Shown here one piece after another: positions 11,446 to 24,780 of a stretch of 64,000 nt of DNA. Numbering within the stretch: position 1 is the stretch's first letter; every line of letters begins with the position of its first letter. The position numbers were made by a program, and so were the translations under genes. This DNA comes from Sorghum bicolor (Eukaryota > Streptophyta > Magnoliopsida > Poales > Poaceae): positions 20,495,479 through 20,559,478 of the forward strand of contig NC_012875.2 in NCBI RefSeq assembly GCF_000003195.3. The letters run 5' to 3'. A model generated the notes under the pieces. The model ran no database searches, was not told the DNA's origin, and saw only the letters and a list, made by a program, of their open reading frames with translations.

Positions 11446-14400
11446 ATGGTACGTTGCATGCAAACTGTGCAACTATCTTGGATCAAGATTAGCACTATAT
11501 CTGAACAGACCAAATTGAGCCTCCACTTGAGCCTCTTCAACTATGAGTAGCATCAGGTGCGTCTAAAATGGTTTCTTAGCCTATAGTGCATTTGGCGTAA
11601 ACCGTGCACATATGTTCTACCAAAACTAACACTCTCTCTAAACAAACCGAAGCAAGATTCCAAATGATATACATCATCAAGGAGTTATATCAGGTGCGTC
11701 CTAATTGATTTCTGAGCATATCATATGTTCCATGCAAACCGTGCATCTATCTTGCATCAAGATTAGCACTATCTCCAAACAGACCAAACTGAGCTTTCAC
11801 TTGAGCCCCTTGACCTAGGAGTACCATCGGGTGCGTCCAAAATGGTTTCTGATCCTATGGTGCATTAGGTGCAAAATATGGACCTATCTTGCACCGAAAC
11901 TAACACTATCTCTAAACGGACTGAAGTGAGATTCCATATGACATATGTCATCTAGTAGTTCCATCTAGTGCGTCCAAGTTGATTTCTGATCATATGGTAT
12001 GTTCCATGCAAATCGTGCACCTATCTTGCATCAAGATTAGCACTATCTCTAAATAGACTGAACTGAGCCTCCACTTGAGCCTCTTCACCTAGGAGTACCA
12101 ACAGGTGCTTCCAAAATGGTTTCTTAGACTTTGGTGCATTAGGCGCAAACCGTGCACATATCTCGCACCGAAACTAATACTGTCTCTATGCACACCAAAG
12201 CGAGATTCCATATGACACACGTCATCAAGGAGTTCTATCGGGTGTGTCCAAATTAATTTCTAAGTATATGATACGTTCTATGCAGACCGTGCATCTATCT
12301 TGCATCAAGATTAGCACTATCTTCAAATAGACCAAACCGAGCTTTCACTTGAGCCTTTTACCTATGAGTACCATCGGGTGCGTCCAAAATGGTTTTTTAG
12401 CGTATGCTGCATTATGTGCAAACCTTGCACCTATCTTGCACCGAAACTAACACTATCTCCAAACAGACCAAAGCAAGATTTTGTATGACACACGTCATCT
12501 AGGAGTTCCATTATATGCGTCCAGATTGATTTCCAAGCATTTGGTATGTTCCATGCAAACCGTGCACCTATCTTGCGTCAAGATTAGAACTATCTCCAAA
12601 CAGACCGAACCGAGCATCCACTTGAGCCCCTTCACCTAGGAGTACCAACAAGTGCGTCCAAAATGGTTTGTTAGACTATGGTGCATTAGGTGCAAACTGT
12701 GCACCTATCTTGCACCAAAACTAACAATGTCTCCGAATGGACCGAAGCGAGATTCCAAATGACATACGTCATCAAGAAGTTCCATCGGGTGCATCCAAAT
12801 TGATTTACAAGCATATGGTATGTTCCATGCAAACCATGCACCTACCTTGCATAAGGATTGGCACTATCTCCAAACTGACCGAACCAAGCATCCACTTAAG
12901 CCTCTTCACCCAGGAGTACCAAATAGTGCATCCAAAATGGTTTTTAGACTATGGTGCATTAGGCGCAAACTGTGCACCTATCTTGCACTAAAACATACAA
13001 TGTCTACAAATGGACCGAAGCAAGATTCCATATGACACACGTCACCTAGGAGTTCCATTGGGTGCGTCCAAATTGATTGCTAAGCATATGGTATGTTCCT
13101 TGCAAATCATGCACCTGTCTTGCATCAAGATTAGAACTATCTCCAAATAGATCAAACCGAGCTTCCACTTGAGCCTCTTCACCGAAGTACCAATAGGTGC
13201 TTCCAAAATGGTTTCTTAGACTATGGTGCATTAGGTTTAAACCATGCACATATCTTGCACCAAAACTAACACTATTTCTAAACAGACCAAAGTGAGATTC
13301 CATATGACACACGTCATCAAGGAGTTCCATTGGGTGCATCCAAATTGATTTCCAAGCATATGGTATGTTCTATGTAAACCGTGCACCTATCTTGCATCAA
13401 GAATAGCACTATCTGCAAACAGACCGAACCGAACTTCCACTTGAGCCTCTTCATCTAGGAGTACCAACAGGTGTGTCAAAAATGGTTTCTTAGACTTTGG
13501 TGCATTAGGCACAAACTATGCACCTATCTTGCACCGAAACTAACATTGTCTCTAAACAGACCGAAGCGAGATTTCATATGACACACGTCATCTAGGAGTT
13601 CCATTGGGTGCGTCCAAATTGATTTCTTAACATATGGTACGTTGCATGCAAACGGTGCAACTATCTTGCATCAAGATTAGCACTATATCCGAACAGACCA
13701 AATCGAGCCTCCACTTGAGCCTCTTCAACTACGAGTACCATCGGGTGCGTCTAAAATGGTTTCTTAGCCTATGGTGCATTAGGCGTAAACCGTGCACACA
13801 TCTTGTACCAAAACTAACACTGTCTCTAAACGAACCGAAGCAAGATTCCATATGACACAAATCAAGGAGTTATATCAGGTGTGTCCTAATTGATTTCTAA
13901 GCATATCGTATGTTCCATGCAAACTGTGCATCTATCTTACATCAATATTAGCACTATCTCCAAACAGACCGAACCGAGCATCCACTTGAGCCCCTTCACC
14001 TAGGGGTACCAACAAGTGTGTCCAAAATGGTTTCTTAGACTAAGGTGCATTAGGTGCAAACTGTGCACCTATCTTGCACCGAAACTAACAATGTCTCCAA
14101 ATGGACCGAAGCGAGATTCCAAATGACACACGTCATCAAGGAGTTCCATCGGGTGCATCCAAATTGATTTCCAAGCATATGGTATGTTCCATGCAAACCA
14201 TGCACCTACCTTGCATAAGGATTAGCACTATCTCCAAACTGATCGAACCAAGCTTCCACTTGAGCCTCTTTACCCAGGAGTACTAAATAGTGCATCCAAA
14301 ATGGTTTCTTAGACTATGGTGCATTAGGTGCAAACTGTGCACCTATCTTCCACTAAAACTTACAATGTCTACAAACGGACCGAAGCAAGATTCCATATGA

Positions 14401-17400
14401 CACACGTCATCTAGGAGTTCCATTGGGTGCATCCAAATTGATTTCTAAGCATATGGAATGTCCTTGCAAATCATGCACCTATCTTGCATCAAGATTAGCA
14501 CTATCTCCAAATAGATTAAACCGAGCTTCCACTTGAGCCCCTTCACCGAAGTACCAACAGGTGCTTCCAAAATGGTTTCTTAGACTATGCTGCATTAGTC
14601 GCAAACCATGCACATATCATGCACCAAAACTAACACTATTTCTAAACAGACCAAAGCGAGATTCCATATGACACACGTCATCAAGGAGTTCCATCGGGTG
14701 CATCCAAATTGATTTCCAAGCATATGGTATGTTCCATGCAAACCGTGCACCTATCTTGCATCAAGATTAGCACTATCTCAAAACAGACCGAACCGAGCTT
14801 CCACTTGAGCCTCTTCATCTAGGAGTACAAACAGGTGTGTCAAAAATGGTTTCTTAGACTATGGTGCATTAGGCACAAACTATGCACCTATCTTGCACCG
14901 AAACTAACATTGTCTCCAAACAGACCGAAGCGAGATTCCATATGACACACGTCATCTAGGAGTTCCATGGGTGCGTCCAAATTGATTTCTTAACATATGG
15001 TACGTTGCATGCAAACTGTGCAACTATCTTGGATCAAGATTAGCACTACATCTGAACAGACCAAATTGAGCCTCCACTTGAGCCTCTTCAACTATGAGTA
15101 CCATCAGGTGCGTCTAAAATGGTTTCTTAGCCTATAGTGCATTTGGCGTAAATCGTGCACATATGTTCTACCAAAACTAACACTCTCTCTAAACAAACCG
15201 AAGCAAGATTCCAAATGATATACATCATCAATGATTTATATCAGGTGTGTCCTAATTAATTTCTGAGCATATCATATGTTCCAAGCAAACCGTGCATCTA
15301 TCTTGCATCAAGATTAGCACTATCTCCAAACAGACCAAACCGAGCTTTCACTTGAGCCCCTTGACCTAGGAGTACCATCGGGTGCGTCCAAAATTGTTTC
15401 TGATCCTATGGTGCATTAGGTGCAAAATGTTGACCTATCTTGCACCGAAACTAACACTATCTCTAAACGGACTGAAGTGAGATTCCATATGACATATGTC
15501 ATCTAGTAGTTCCATCTAGTGCGTCCAAGTTGATTTCTGAGCATATGGTATGTTCCATGCAAATCGTGCACCTATCTTGCATCAAGATTAGCACTATCTC
15601 AAAATAGACCGAACTGAGCCTCCACTTGAGCCTCTTCACCTAGGAGTACCAACAGGTGCTTCCAAAATTGTTTCTTAGACTTTGGTGCATTAGGCGCAAA
15701 CCGTGCACATATCTCGCACCGAAACTAATACTGTCTCTATGCACACCAAAGCGAGATTCCATATGACACACGTCATCAAGGAGTTCTATCGGGTGTGTCC
15801 AAATTAATTTCTAAGTATATGATACGTTCTATGCAGACCGTGCATCTATCTTGCATCAAGATTAGCACTATCTCCAAATAGACCAAACCGAGCTTTCACT
15901 TGAGCCTTTTACCTATGAGTACCATCGGGTGCGTCCAAAATGGTTTTTTAGCGTATGCTGCATTATGTGCAAACCTTGCACCTATCTTGCACCAAAACTA
16001 ACACTATCTCCAAACAGACCAAAGCAAGATTTTGTATGACACACGTCATCTAGGAGTTCCATTATATGCGTCCAGATTGATTTCCAAGCATTTGGTATGT
16101 TCCATGCAAACCGTGCACCTATCTTGCGTCAAGATTAGAACTATCTCCAAACAGACCGAACCGAGCATCCACTTGAGCCCCTTCACCTAGGAGTACCAAC
16201 AAGTGCGTCCAAAATGGTTTGTTAGACTATGGTGCATTAGGTGCAAACTGTGCACCTATCTTGCACCAAAACTAACAATGTCTCCGAATGGACCGAAGCG
16301 AGATTCCAAATGACATACGTCATCAAGAAGTTCCATCGGGTGCATCCAAATTGATTTACAAGCATATGGTATGTTCCATGCAAACCATGCACCTACCTTG
16401 CATAAGGATTGGCACTATCTCCAAACTGACCGAACCAAGCATCCACTTAAGCCTCTTCACCCAGGAGTACCAAATAGTGCATCCAAAATGGTTTTTAGAC
16501 TATGGTGCATTAGGCGCAAACTGTGCACCTATCTTGCACTAAAACATACAATGTCTACAAATGGACCGAAGCAAGATTCCATATGACCCACGTCACCTAG
16601 GAGTTCCATTGGGTGCGTCCAAATTGATTGCTAAGCATATGGTATGTTCCTTGCAAATCATGCACCTGTCTTGCATCAAGATTTGCACTATCTCCAAATA
16701 GATCAAACCGAGCTTCCACTTGAGCCTCTTCACCGAAGTACCAATAGGTGCTTCCAAAATGGTTTCTTAGACTATGGTGCATTAGGTTTAAACCATGCAC
16801 ATATCTTGCACCAAAACTAACACTATTTCTAAACAGACCAAAGTGAGATTCCATATGACACACGTCATCAAGGAGTTCCATTGGGTGCATCCAAATTGAT
16901 TTCCAAGCATATGGTATGTTCTATGTAAACCGTGCACCTATCTTGCATCAAGAATAGCACTATCTGCAAACAGACCGAACCGAACTTCCACTTGAGCCTC
17001 TTCATCTAGGAGTACCAACAGGTGTGTCAAAAATGGTTTCTTAGACTATGGTGCATTAGGCACAAACTATGCACCTATCTTGCACCGAAACTAACATTGT
17101 CTCCAAACAGACCGAAGCGAGATTTCATATGACACACGTCATCTAGGAGTTCCATTGGGTGCGTCCAAATTGATTTCTTAACATATGGTACGTTGCATGC
17201 AAACGGTGCAACTATCTTGCATCAAGATTAGCACTATATCCGAACAGACCAAATCGAGCCTCCACTTGAGCCTCTTCAACTACGAGTACCATCGGGTGCG
17301 TCTAAAATGGTTTCTTAGCCTATGGTGCATTAGGCGTAAACCGTGCACACATCTTGTACCAAAACTAACACTGTCTCTAAACGAACCGAAGCAAGATTCC

Positions 17401-18548
17401 ATATGACACAAATCAAGGAGTTATATCAGGTGTGTCCTAATTGATTTCTAAGCATATCGTATGCTCCATGCAAACTGTGCATCTATCTTACATCAAGATT
17501 AGCACTATCTCCAAACAGACCGAACCGAGCATCCACTTGAGCCCCTTCACCTAGGGGTACCAACAAGTGTGTCCAAAATGGTTTCTTAGACTAAGGTGCA
17601 TTAGGTGCAAACTGTGCACCTATCTTGCACCGAAACTAACAATGTCTCCAAATGGACCGAAGCGAGATTCCAAATGACACACGTCATCAAGGAGTTCCAT
17701 CGGGTGCATCCAAATTGATTTCCAAGCATATTGTATGTTCCTTGCAAACCATGCACCTACCTTGCATAAGGATTAGCACTATCTCCAAACTGATCGAACC
17801 AAGCTTCCACTTGAGCCTCTTTACCCAGGAGTACTAAATAGTGCATCCAAAATGGTTTCTTAGACTATGGTGCATTAGGTGCAAACTGTGCACCTATCTT
17901 CCACTAAAACTTACAATGTCTACAAACGGACCGAAGCAAGATTCCATATGACACACGTCATCTAGGAGTTCCATTGGGTGCATCCAAATTGATTTCTAAG
18001 CATATGGTATGTCCTTGCAAATCATGCACCTATCTTGCATCAAGATTAGCACTATCTCCAAATAGATTAAACCGAGCTTCCACTTGAGCCCCTTCACCGA
18101 AGTACCAACAGGTGCTTCCAAAATGGTTTCTTAGACTATGCTGCATTAGTCGCAAACCATGCACATATCATGCACCAAAACTAACACTATTTCTAAACAG
18201 ACCAAAGCGAGATTCCATATGACACACGTCATCAAGGAGTTCCATCGGGTGCATCCAAATTGATTTCCAAGCATATGGTATGTTCCATGCAAACCGTGCA
18301 CCTATCTTGCATCAAGATTAGCACTATCTCAAAACAGACCGAACCGAGCTTCCACTTGAGCCTCTTCATCTAGGAGTACAAACAGGTGTGTCAAAAATGG
18401 TTTCTTAGACTATGGTGCATTAGGCACAAACTATGCACCTATCTTGCACCGAAACTAACATTGTCTCCAAACAGACCGAAGCGAGATTCCATATGACACA
18501 CGTCATCTAGAAGTTCCATTGGGTGCGTCCAAATTGATTTCTTAACAT
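11446..18548 (+). repeat. 3.55-kb super-repeat, two copies
   Basis: Copies 11446-14995 and 14996-18548. Landmarks repeat at about 3551 bp (12737 and 16288; 13634 and 17185; 14101 and 17652). Each copy is about 26 monomers, made of a ~2188-bp (16-monomer) block followed by a ~1363-bp (10-monomer) block, using ATGGTACGTTGCATG as the register mark. Confidence 0.8.
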
Positions 18549-21500
18549 ATGGTACGTTGCATGCAAACGGTGCAACTATCTTGTATCAAGATTAGCACTA
18601 TATCCGAACAGACCAAACCGAGCCTCCACTTGAGCCTCTTCAACTACGAGTACCATCGGGTGCGTCTAAAATGGTTTCTTAGCCTATGGTGCATTAGGCG
18701 TAAACCGTGCACACATCTTGTACCAAAACTAACACTGTCTCTAAACGAACCGAAGCAAGATTCCATATGACACAAATCAAGGAGTTATATCAGGTGTGTC
18801 CTAATTGATTTCTAAGCATATCGTATGTTCCATGCAAACTGTGCATCTATCTTACATCAAGATTAGCACTATCTCCAAACAGACCGAACCGAGCATCCAC
18901 TTGAGCCCCTTCACCTAGGGGTACCAACAAGTGTGTCTAAAATGGTTTTTTAGACTAAGGTGCATTACGTGCAAACTATGCACCTATCTTGCACCGAAAC
19001 TAACAATGTCTCTAAATGGACTGAAGCGAGATTCCAAATGACACACGTCATCAAGGAGTTCCATCGGGTGCATCCAAATTGATTTCCAAGCATATGGTAT
19101 GTTCCATGCAAACCATGCACCTACCTTGCATAAGGATTAGCACTATCTCCAAACTGATCGAACCAAGCTTCCACTTGAGCCTCTTTACCCAGGAGTACCA
19201 AATAGTGCATCCAAAATGGTTTCTTAGACTATGGTGCATTAGGTGCAAACTGTGCACCTATCTTCCACTAAAACTTACAATGTCTACAAACGGATCGAAG
19301 CAAGATTCCATATGACACACGTCATCTAGGAGTTCCATTGGGTGCATCCAAATTGATTTCTATGCATATGGTATGTCCTTGCAAATCATGCACCTATCTT
19401 GCATCAAGATTAGCACTATCTCCAAATAGATTAAACCGAGCTTCCACTTGAGCCCCTTCACCGAAGTACCAACAGGTGCTTCCAAAATGGTTTCTCAGAC
19501 TATGCTGCATTAGTCGCAAACCATGCACATATCATGCACCAAAACTAACACTATTTCTAAACAGACCAATGCGAGATTCCATATTACACACGTCATCAAG
19601 GAGTTCCATCGGGTGCATCCATATTGATTTCCAAGCATATGGTATGTTTCATGCAAACCGTGCACCTATCTTGCATCAAGATTAGCACTATCTCAAAACA
19701 GACCAAACAGAGCTTCCACTTGAGCCTCTTCATCTAGGAGTACAAACAGGTGTGTCAAAAATGGTTTCTTAGACTATGGTGCATTAGGCACAAACTATGC
19801 ACCTATCTTGCACCGAAACTAACAATGTCTCCAAACAGACCGAAGCGAGATTCCATATGACACACGTCATCTAGGAGTTCCATTGGGTGCGTCCAAATTG
19901 ATTTCTTAACATATGGTACGTTGCATGCAAACGGTGCAACTATCTTGTATCAAGATTAGCACTATATCCGAACAGACCAAATCGAGCCTCCACTTGAGCC
20001 TCTTCAACTACGAGTACCATCGGGTGCGTCTAAAATGGTTTCTTAGCCTATGGTGCATTAGGCGTAAACCGTGCACACATCTTGTACCAAAACTAACACT
20101 GTCTCTAAACGAACCGAAGCAAGATTCCATATGACACAAATCAAGGAGTTATATCAGGTGTGTCCTAATTGATTTCTAAGCATATCGTATGTTCCATGCA
20201 AACTGTGCATCTATCTTACATCAAGATTAGCACTATCTCCAAACAGACCGAACCGAGCATCCACTTGAGCCCCTTCACCTAGGGGTACCAACAAGTGTGT
20301 CCAAAATGGTTTCTTAGACTAAGGTGAATTAGGTGCAAACTGTGCACCTCTCTTGCACCGAAACTAACAATGTCTCTAAATGGACTGAAGCGAGATTCCA
20401 AATGACACACGTCATCAAGGAGTTCCATCGGGTGCATCCAAATTGATTTCCAAGCATATGGTATGTTCCATGCAAACCATGCACCTACCTTGCATAAGGA
20501 TTAGCACTATCTCCAAACTGATCGAACCAAGCTTCCACTTGAGCCTCTTTACCCAGGAGTACCAAATAGTGCATCCAAAATGGTTTCTTAGACTATGGTG
20601 CATTAGGTGCAAACTGTGCACCTATCTTCCACTAAAACTTACAATGTCTACAAACGGATCGAAGCAAGATTCCATATGACACACGTCATCTAGGAGTTCC
20701 ATTGGGTGCATCCAAATTGATTTCTATGCATATGGTATGTCCTTGCAAATCATGCACCTATCTTGCATCAAGATTAGCACTATCTCCAAATAGATTAAAC
20801 CGAGCTTCCACTTGAGCCCCTTCACCGAAGTACCAACAGGTGCTTCCAAAATGGTTTCTCAGACTATGCTGCATTAGTCGCAAACCATGCACATATCATG
20901 CACCAAAACTAACACTATTTCTAAACAGACCAATGCGAGATTCCATATGACACACGTCATCAAGGAGTTCCATCGGGTGCATCCATATTGATTTCCAAGC
21001 ATATGGTATGTTCCATGCAAACCGTGCACCTATCTTGCATCAAGATTAGCACTATCTCAAAACAGACCGAACTGAGCTTCCACTTGAGCCTCTTCTTCTA
21101 GGAGTACAAACAGGTGTGTCAAAAATGGTTTCTTAGACTATGGTGCATTAGGCACAAACTATGCACCTATCTTGCACCGAAACTAACAATGTCTCCAAAC
21201 AGACCGAAGCGAGATTCCATATGACACACGTCATCTAGGAGTTCCATTGGGTGCGTCCAAATTGATTTCTTAACATATGGTACGTTGCATGCAAACGGTG
21301 CAACTATCTTGTATCAAGATTAGCACTATATCCGAACAGACCAAATCGAGCCTCCACTTGAGCCTCTTCAACTACGAGTACCATCGGGTGCGTCTAAAAT
21401 GGTTTCTTAGCCTATGGTGCATTAGGCGTAAACCGTGCACACATCTTGTACCAAAACTAACACTGTCTCTAAACGAACCGAAGCAAGATTCCATATGACA

Positions 21501-22640
21501 CAAATCAAGGAGTTATATCAGGTGTGTCCTAATTGATTTCTAAGCATATCGTATGTTCCATGCAAACTGTGCATCTATCTTACATCAAGATTAGCACTAT
21601 CTCCAAACAGACCGAACCGAGCATCCACTTGAGCCCCTTCACCTAGGGGTACCAACAAGTGTGTCTAAAATGGTTTTTTAGACTAAGGTGCATTACGTGC
21701 AAACTATGCACCTATCTTGCACCGAAACTAACAATGTCTCTAAATGGACTGAAGCGAGATTCCAAATGACACACGTCATCAAGGAGTTCCATCGGGTGCA
21801 TCCAAATTGATTTCAAAGCATATGGTATGTTCCATGCAAACCATGCACCTACCTTGCATAAGGATTAGCACTATCTCCAAACTGATCGAACCAAGCTTCC
21901 ACTTGAGCCTCTTTACCCAGGAGTACCAAATAGTGCATCCAAAATGGTTTCTTAGACTATGGTGCATTAGGTGCAAACTGTGCACCTATCTTCCACTAAA
22001 ACTTACAATGTCTACAAACGGATCGAAGCAAGATTCCATATGACACACGTCATCTAGGAGTTCCATTGGGTGCATCCAAATTGATTTCTATGCATATGGT
22101 ATGTCCTTGCAAATCATGCACCTATCTTGCATCAAGATTAGCACTATCTCCAAATAGATTAAACCGAGCTTCCACTTGAGCCCCTTCACCGAAGTACCAA
22201 CAGGTGCTTCCAAAATGGTTTCTCAGACTATGCTGCATTAGTCGCAAACCATGCACATATCATGCACCAAAACTAACACTATTTCTAAACAGACCAATGC
22301 GAGATTCCATATTACACACGTCATCAAGGAGTTCCATCGGGTGCATCCATATTGATTTCCAAGCATATGGTATGTTTCATGCAAACCGTGCACCTATCTT
22401 GCATCAAGATTAGCACTATCTCAAAACAGACCAAACAGAGCTTCCACTTGAGCCTCTTCATCTAGGAGTACAAACAGGTGTGTCAAAAATGGTTTCTTAG
22501 ACTATGGTGCATTAGGCACAAACTATGCACCTATCTTGCACCGAAACTAACATTGTCTCCAAACAGACCGAAGCGAGATTCCATATGACACACGTCATCT
22601 AGGAGTTCCATTGGGTGCGTCCAAATTGATTTCTTAACAT
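17185..22640 (+). repeat. 1364-bp ten-monomer HOR, four tandem units
   Basis: Register marks at 17185, 18549, 19913, 21277 and 22641 are exactly 1364 bp apart. Each unit is A1 B1 A2 B2 A3 B3 A4 B4 A5 B5. Units are close to identical, while monomers inside a unit are much more diverged, which defines a higher-order repeat. 13634-14995 is a fifth, separate unit of 1362 bp. Confidence 0.85.
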
Positions 22641-23184
22641 ATGGTACGTTGCATGCAAACTGTGCAACTATCTAGCATCAAGATTAGCACTATATCCGAT
22701 GAGACCAACTCGAGCCTCCACTTGAGCCTCTTCAACTACGAGTAACATCGGGTGCGTCTAAAATGGTTTCTTAGCCTATGGTGCATTAGGCGTAAACCGT
22801 GCACATATCTTCTACCAAAACTAACACTGTCTCTAAACGAACCAAAGCAAAATTCCATATGACACAAATCATCTAGGAGTTATATTAGGTGCGTCCTAAT
22901 TGATTTCTAAGCATATCGTATGTTCCATGAAACCGTGCATCTATCTTGCATCAAGATTAGCATTATCTCCAAACAGACCGAACCGAGCATCCACTTGAGC
23001 CTCTTCACCCAGGAGTACCAAATAGTGCTTCCAAAATGGTTTCTTAGACTATGGTGCATTAGGCGCAAACTGTGCACCAATGTTGCACTAAGACATACAA
23101 TGTCTACAAACGGACCGAAGCAAGATTCCATATGACACACGTCATCCAGGAGTTCCATTGGGTGCGTCCAAATTGATTTCTAAG
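22641..23184 (+). repeat. Shortened HOR unit interrupted by E3
   Basis: Holds A1, B1, an A2/A3 hybrid monomer (A2-type head at about 22935, A3-type tail with CACCCAGGAGTACCAAATAG at about 23005) and B3. B2 is missing. The unit continues after E3 at 45648 with A4 B4 A5 B5 up to 46194, about 1.09 kb or eight monomers in total. A recombination between A2 and A3 that removed two monomers explains it. Confidence 0.75.
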
Positions 23185-24727
23185 TGAAAGAGCATCTAGG
23201 CCCCTAGTGATTTCGGTGATTAATGACATTATTGATTACTATGACTAACGTGTATTTTGCTGAGGCAAAGTCATAGGTAAGGTCATGGTAAATAGGTACT
23301 CGATGGACAGGGACGTACATGCCTACTTAATAGTGGAAATCGTTTCGGTTTTCAAAGGATGGATGGACATCATCAAGACTAGACTTGGTCTAAGTGCCAT
23401 ATGGTGAAGAAGAGCACTTAGAGTAGTTTAGGACTTTGTTTTCCTTTGATCGTACTATTAAGAGGGGCTTTGATCTAGTAGCTTGACTTAGGCAAGGCTT
23501 TAGGTTTAGGTGTGGTGCACACTTGGTAAACCTAGCACTAGGTAGCTCAGAGATAGTCCTTAGTTCGAGAGGAGCAAACTTCGTTTTGGAGCGATCACGT
23601 TTCGACGAAGATTGGGTGCCCAAAGGTGCACCGGACGCTGCACCGGACGCTCTGTGAGTGCGTCTGGTGAGGTCCTTAGCCGTTGGAATAGTGCCGTGCT
23701 TAGGGTTAGGCACCGGACGCTAGCACCGGACGCACCGGGTAGCGTTCGGTCCCATACCCAGGTTGCAAGCCTTCCCCGAGCACCGGACGCTAGCACCGGA
23801 CGCACTGGGTAGCGTCCGGTCCCATGCGCAGGGAGCTTGTAAGTTTTCCTCGAGCACCGGACGGTGCACCGGACGCTGGGAGTTAGCGTCCGGTGCCGTG
23901 TCAGAAGCAAGTACAGTTAGCCGTTATGGTGCACCGGACGCTCGGTGCAGTGCGTCCAGTGCAACATAATGTGCGTCCGGTGACCCCGTTTTCAGTGGAA
24001 AACGGTTGGCCGACCTTTGGACTTCGTGGATAGTATTTATACCCCTCCACCTCGTCCATGAGAGCTCTCTTGTCTATTTGAACATCAGAGAAACTTGTTG
24101 TGGAGCAAGAGAGTAGCAAGAGCCTAGGGAGGATTGAAGTTTGAGTGATTTCTTGAGAGAATCCTTCTCTAGAGTGTTCTAAGAGTCAAGTGTGCATCCA
24201 CCACTCTCTAGAGCCTTGTTTGGGTCAAGTGAGAGTTCTTTGCTTGTTACTCTTGGTGATCGCCATCACCTAGACGGTTCGGTGGTGATTGGAGGCACGA
24301 AGACCGCCTGGAGTTCTTGTGGGTGGCTCGTGTCAAGCTTGTGAGCGGTTTTGGGCGATTCACCGCGACGGAGTGTCGAAGAATCAGCCCGTAGAGAGCA
24401 CTTGGTCCTTGCGTGGACCAAGTTGGAGCAAGGCCCTTGCGCGGGTGCTCCAACGAGGACTAGTGGAGAGTGGCGACTCTCCGATACCTCGGCAAAACAT
24501 CGCCGAGCACTTTCTTCCACTACTCCTTTACTTTCTAGCATTTACTTTGTGTTTTTACATTCTTAGAATTGCCATGCTAGTATAGGATTGGAACTAGGTT
24601 GCAAACCTTTTTATCCGGTAGCTCTCTAAGTCACACTAGGCACAAGGGGTTGAATTGGAGCTTATAGGTTTCTTAAATTTTTAGAGAAGCCCAATTCACC
24701 CCCCTCTTGGGCATCTTGATCCTTTCA
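23185..24727 (+). repeat. E3 5' LTR
   Basis: 1543 bp, TGAAAGAGCATC...CTTGATCCTTTCA. It is about 79 bp longer than the 3' LTR, largely because of additional tandem copies within the CACCGGACGC-rich region (about 23630-23650 and 23755-23830). By eye there are a few dozen substitutions against the 3' LTR, roughly 2-3%, so it is an older insertion than E4. Confidence 0.9.
23620..24041 (+). promoter_or_regulatory. E3 LTR promoter region: CACCGGACGC palindrome cluster and TATA box
   Basis: A GC- and CpG-rich stretch with many copies of CACCGGACGC and its complement GCGTCCGGTG, which can pair with each other, followed by TATTTATA at 24034-24041 (about 44948-44955 in the 3' LTR). Sirevirus LTRs are known for palindromic CCGG-containing motifs and a CpG-rich core. 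Transcription would start about 30 bp past the TATA box, in the segment reading CCTCCACCTCGTCC. Confidence 0.6.
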
Positions 24728-24729
24728 AT

Positions 24730-24741
24730 TGGTATCAGAGC
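24730..24741 (+). other. E3 primer-binding site (initiator tRNA-Met)
   Basis: TGGTATCAGAGC, two bases after the 5' LTR. It is complementary to the 3' end of plant initiator methionine tRNA and standard for copia elements. Gag starts 39 bases further on. Confidence 0.9.
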
Positions 24742-24780
24742 CTAGTGCTCATTTTTTAGGCTTCACCGCCTAGAGAAAAG

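Larger units (their letters stand above)
5461..23184 (+). repeat. Satellite array, left block (~137-bp monomers, CEN38/SCEN-like)
   Basis: Continuous head-to-tail repeats. Two monomer types alternate: A (around TGCATCAAGATTAGCAC ... CACTTGAGCC) and B (around CACCGAAACTAACA ... CATATGACACACGTCAT), each about 137 bp, giving a dimer of about 273 bp. Monomers share GTGCACCTATCTTG. 5461-8016 is irregular; longer-range order appears from about 8 kb. Many monomers differ by C/T or G/A at former CpG positions (CCGTGC, CTGTGC, CCATGC). The monomer length and general sequence agree with my memory of the sorghum CEN38/sugarcane SCEN centromere satellite; this needs a database check. All short ORFs here are by-products of the repeat. 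Confidence 0.85.

Noticed and set aside
5461..23184. Dozens of 60-124-residue ORFs on both strands in the satellite, many identical at fixed spacing
   Set aside because: They repeat with the satellite period on both strands, start at arbitrary monomer positions and are broken by each indel. By-products of a tandem repeat lacking stops, not genes.
23390..24585. Several GC-rich ORFs in the E3 LTR (and copies at 44387-45500)
   Set aside because: They overlap on both strands, lie in promoter palindromes and shift between the two LTRs.
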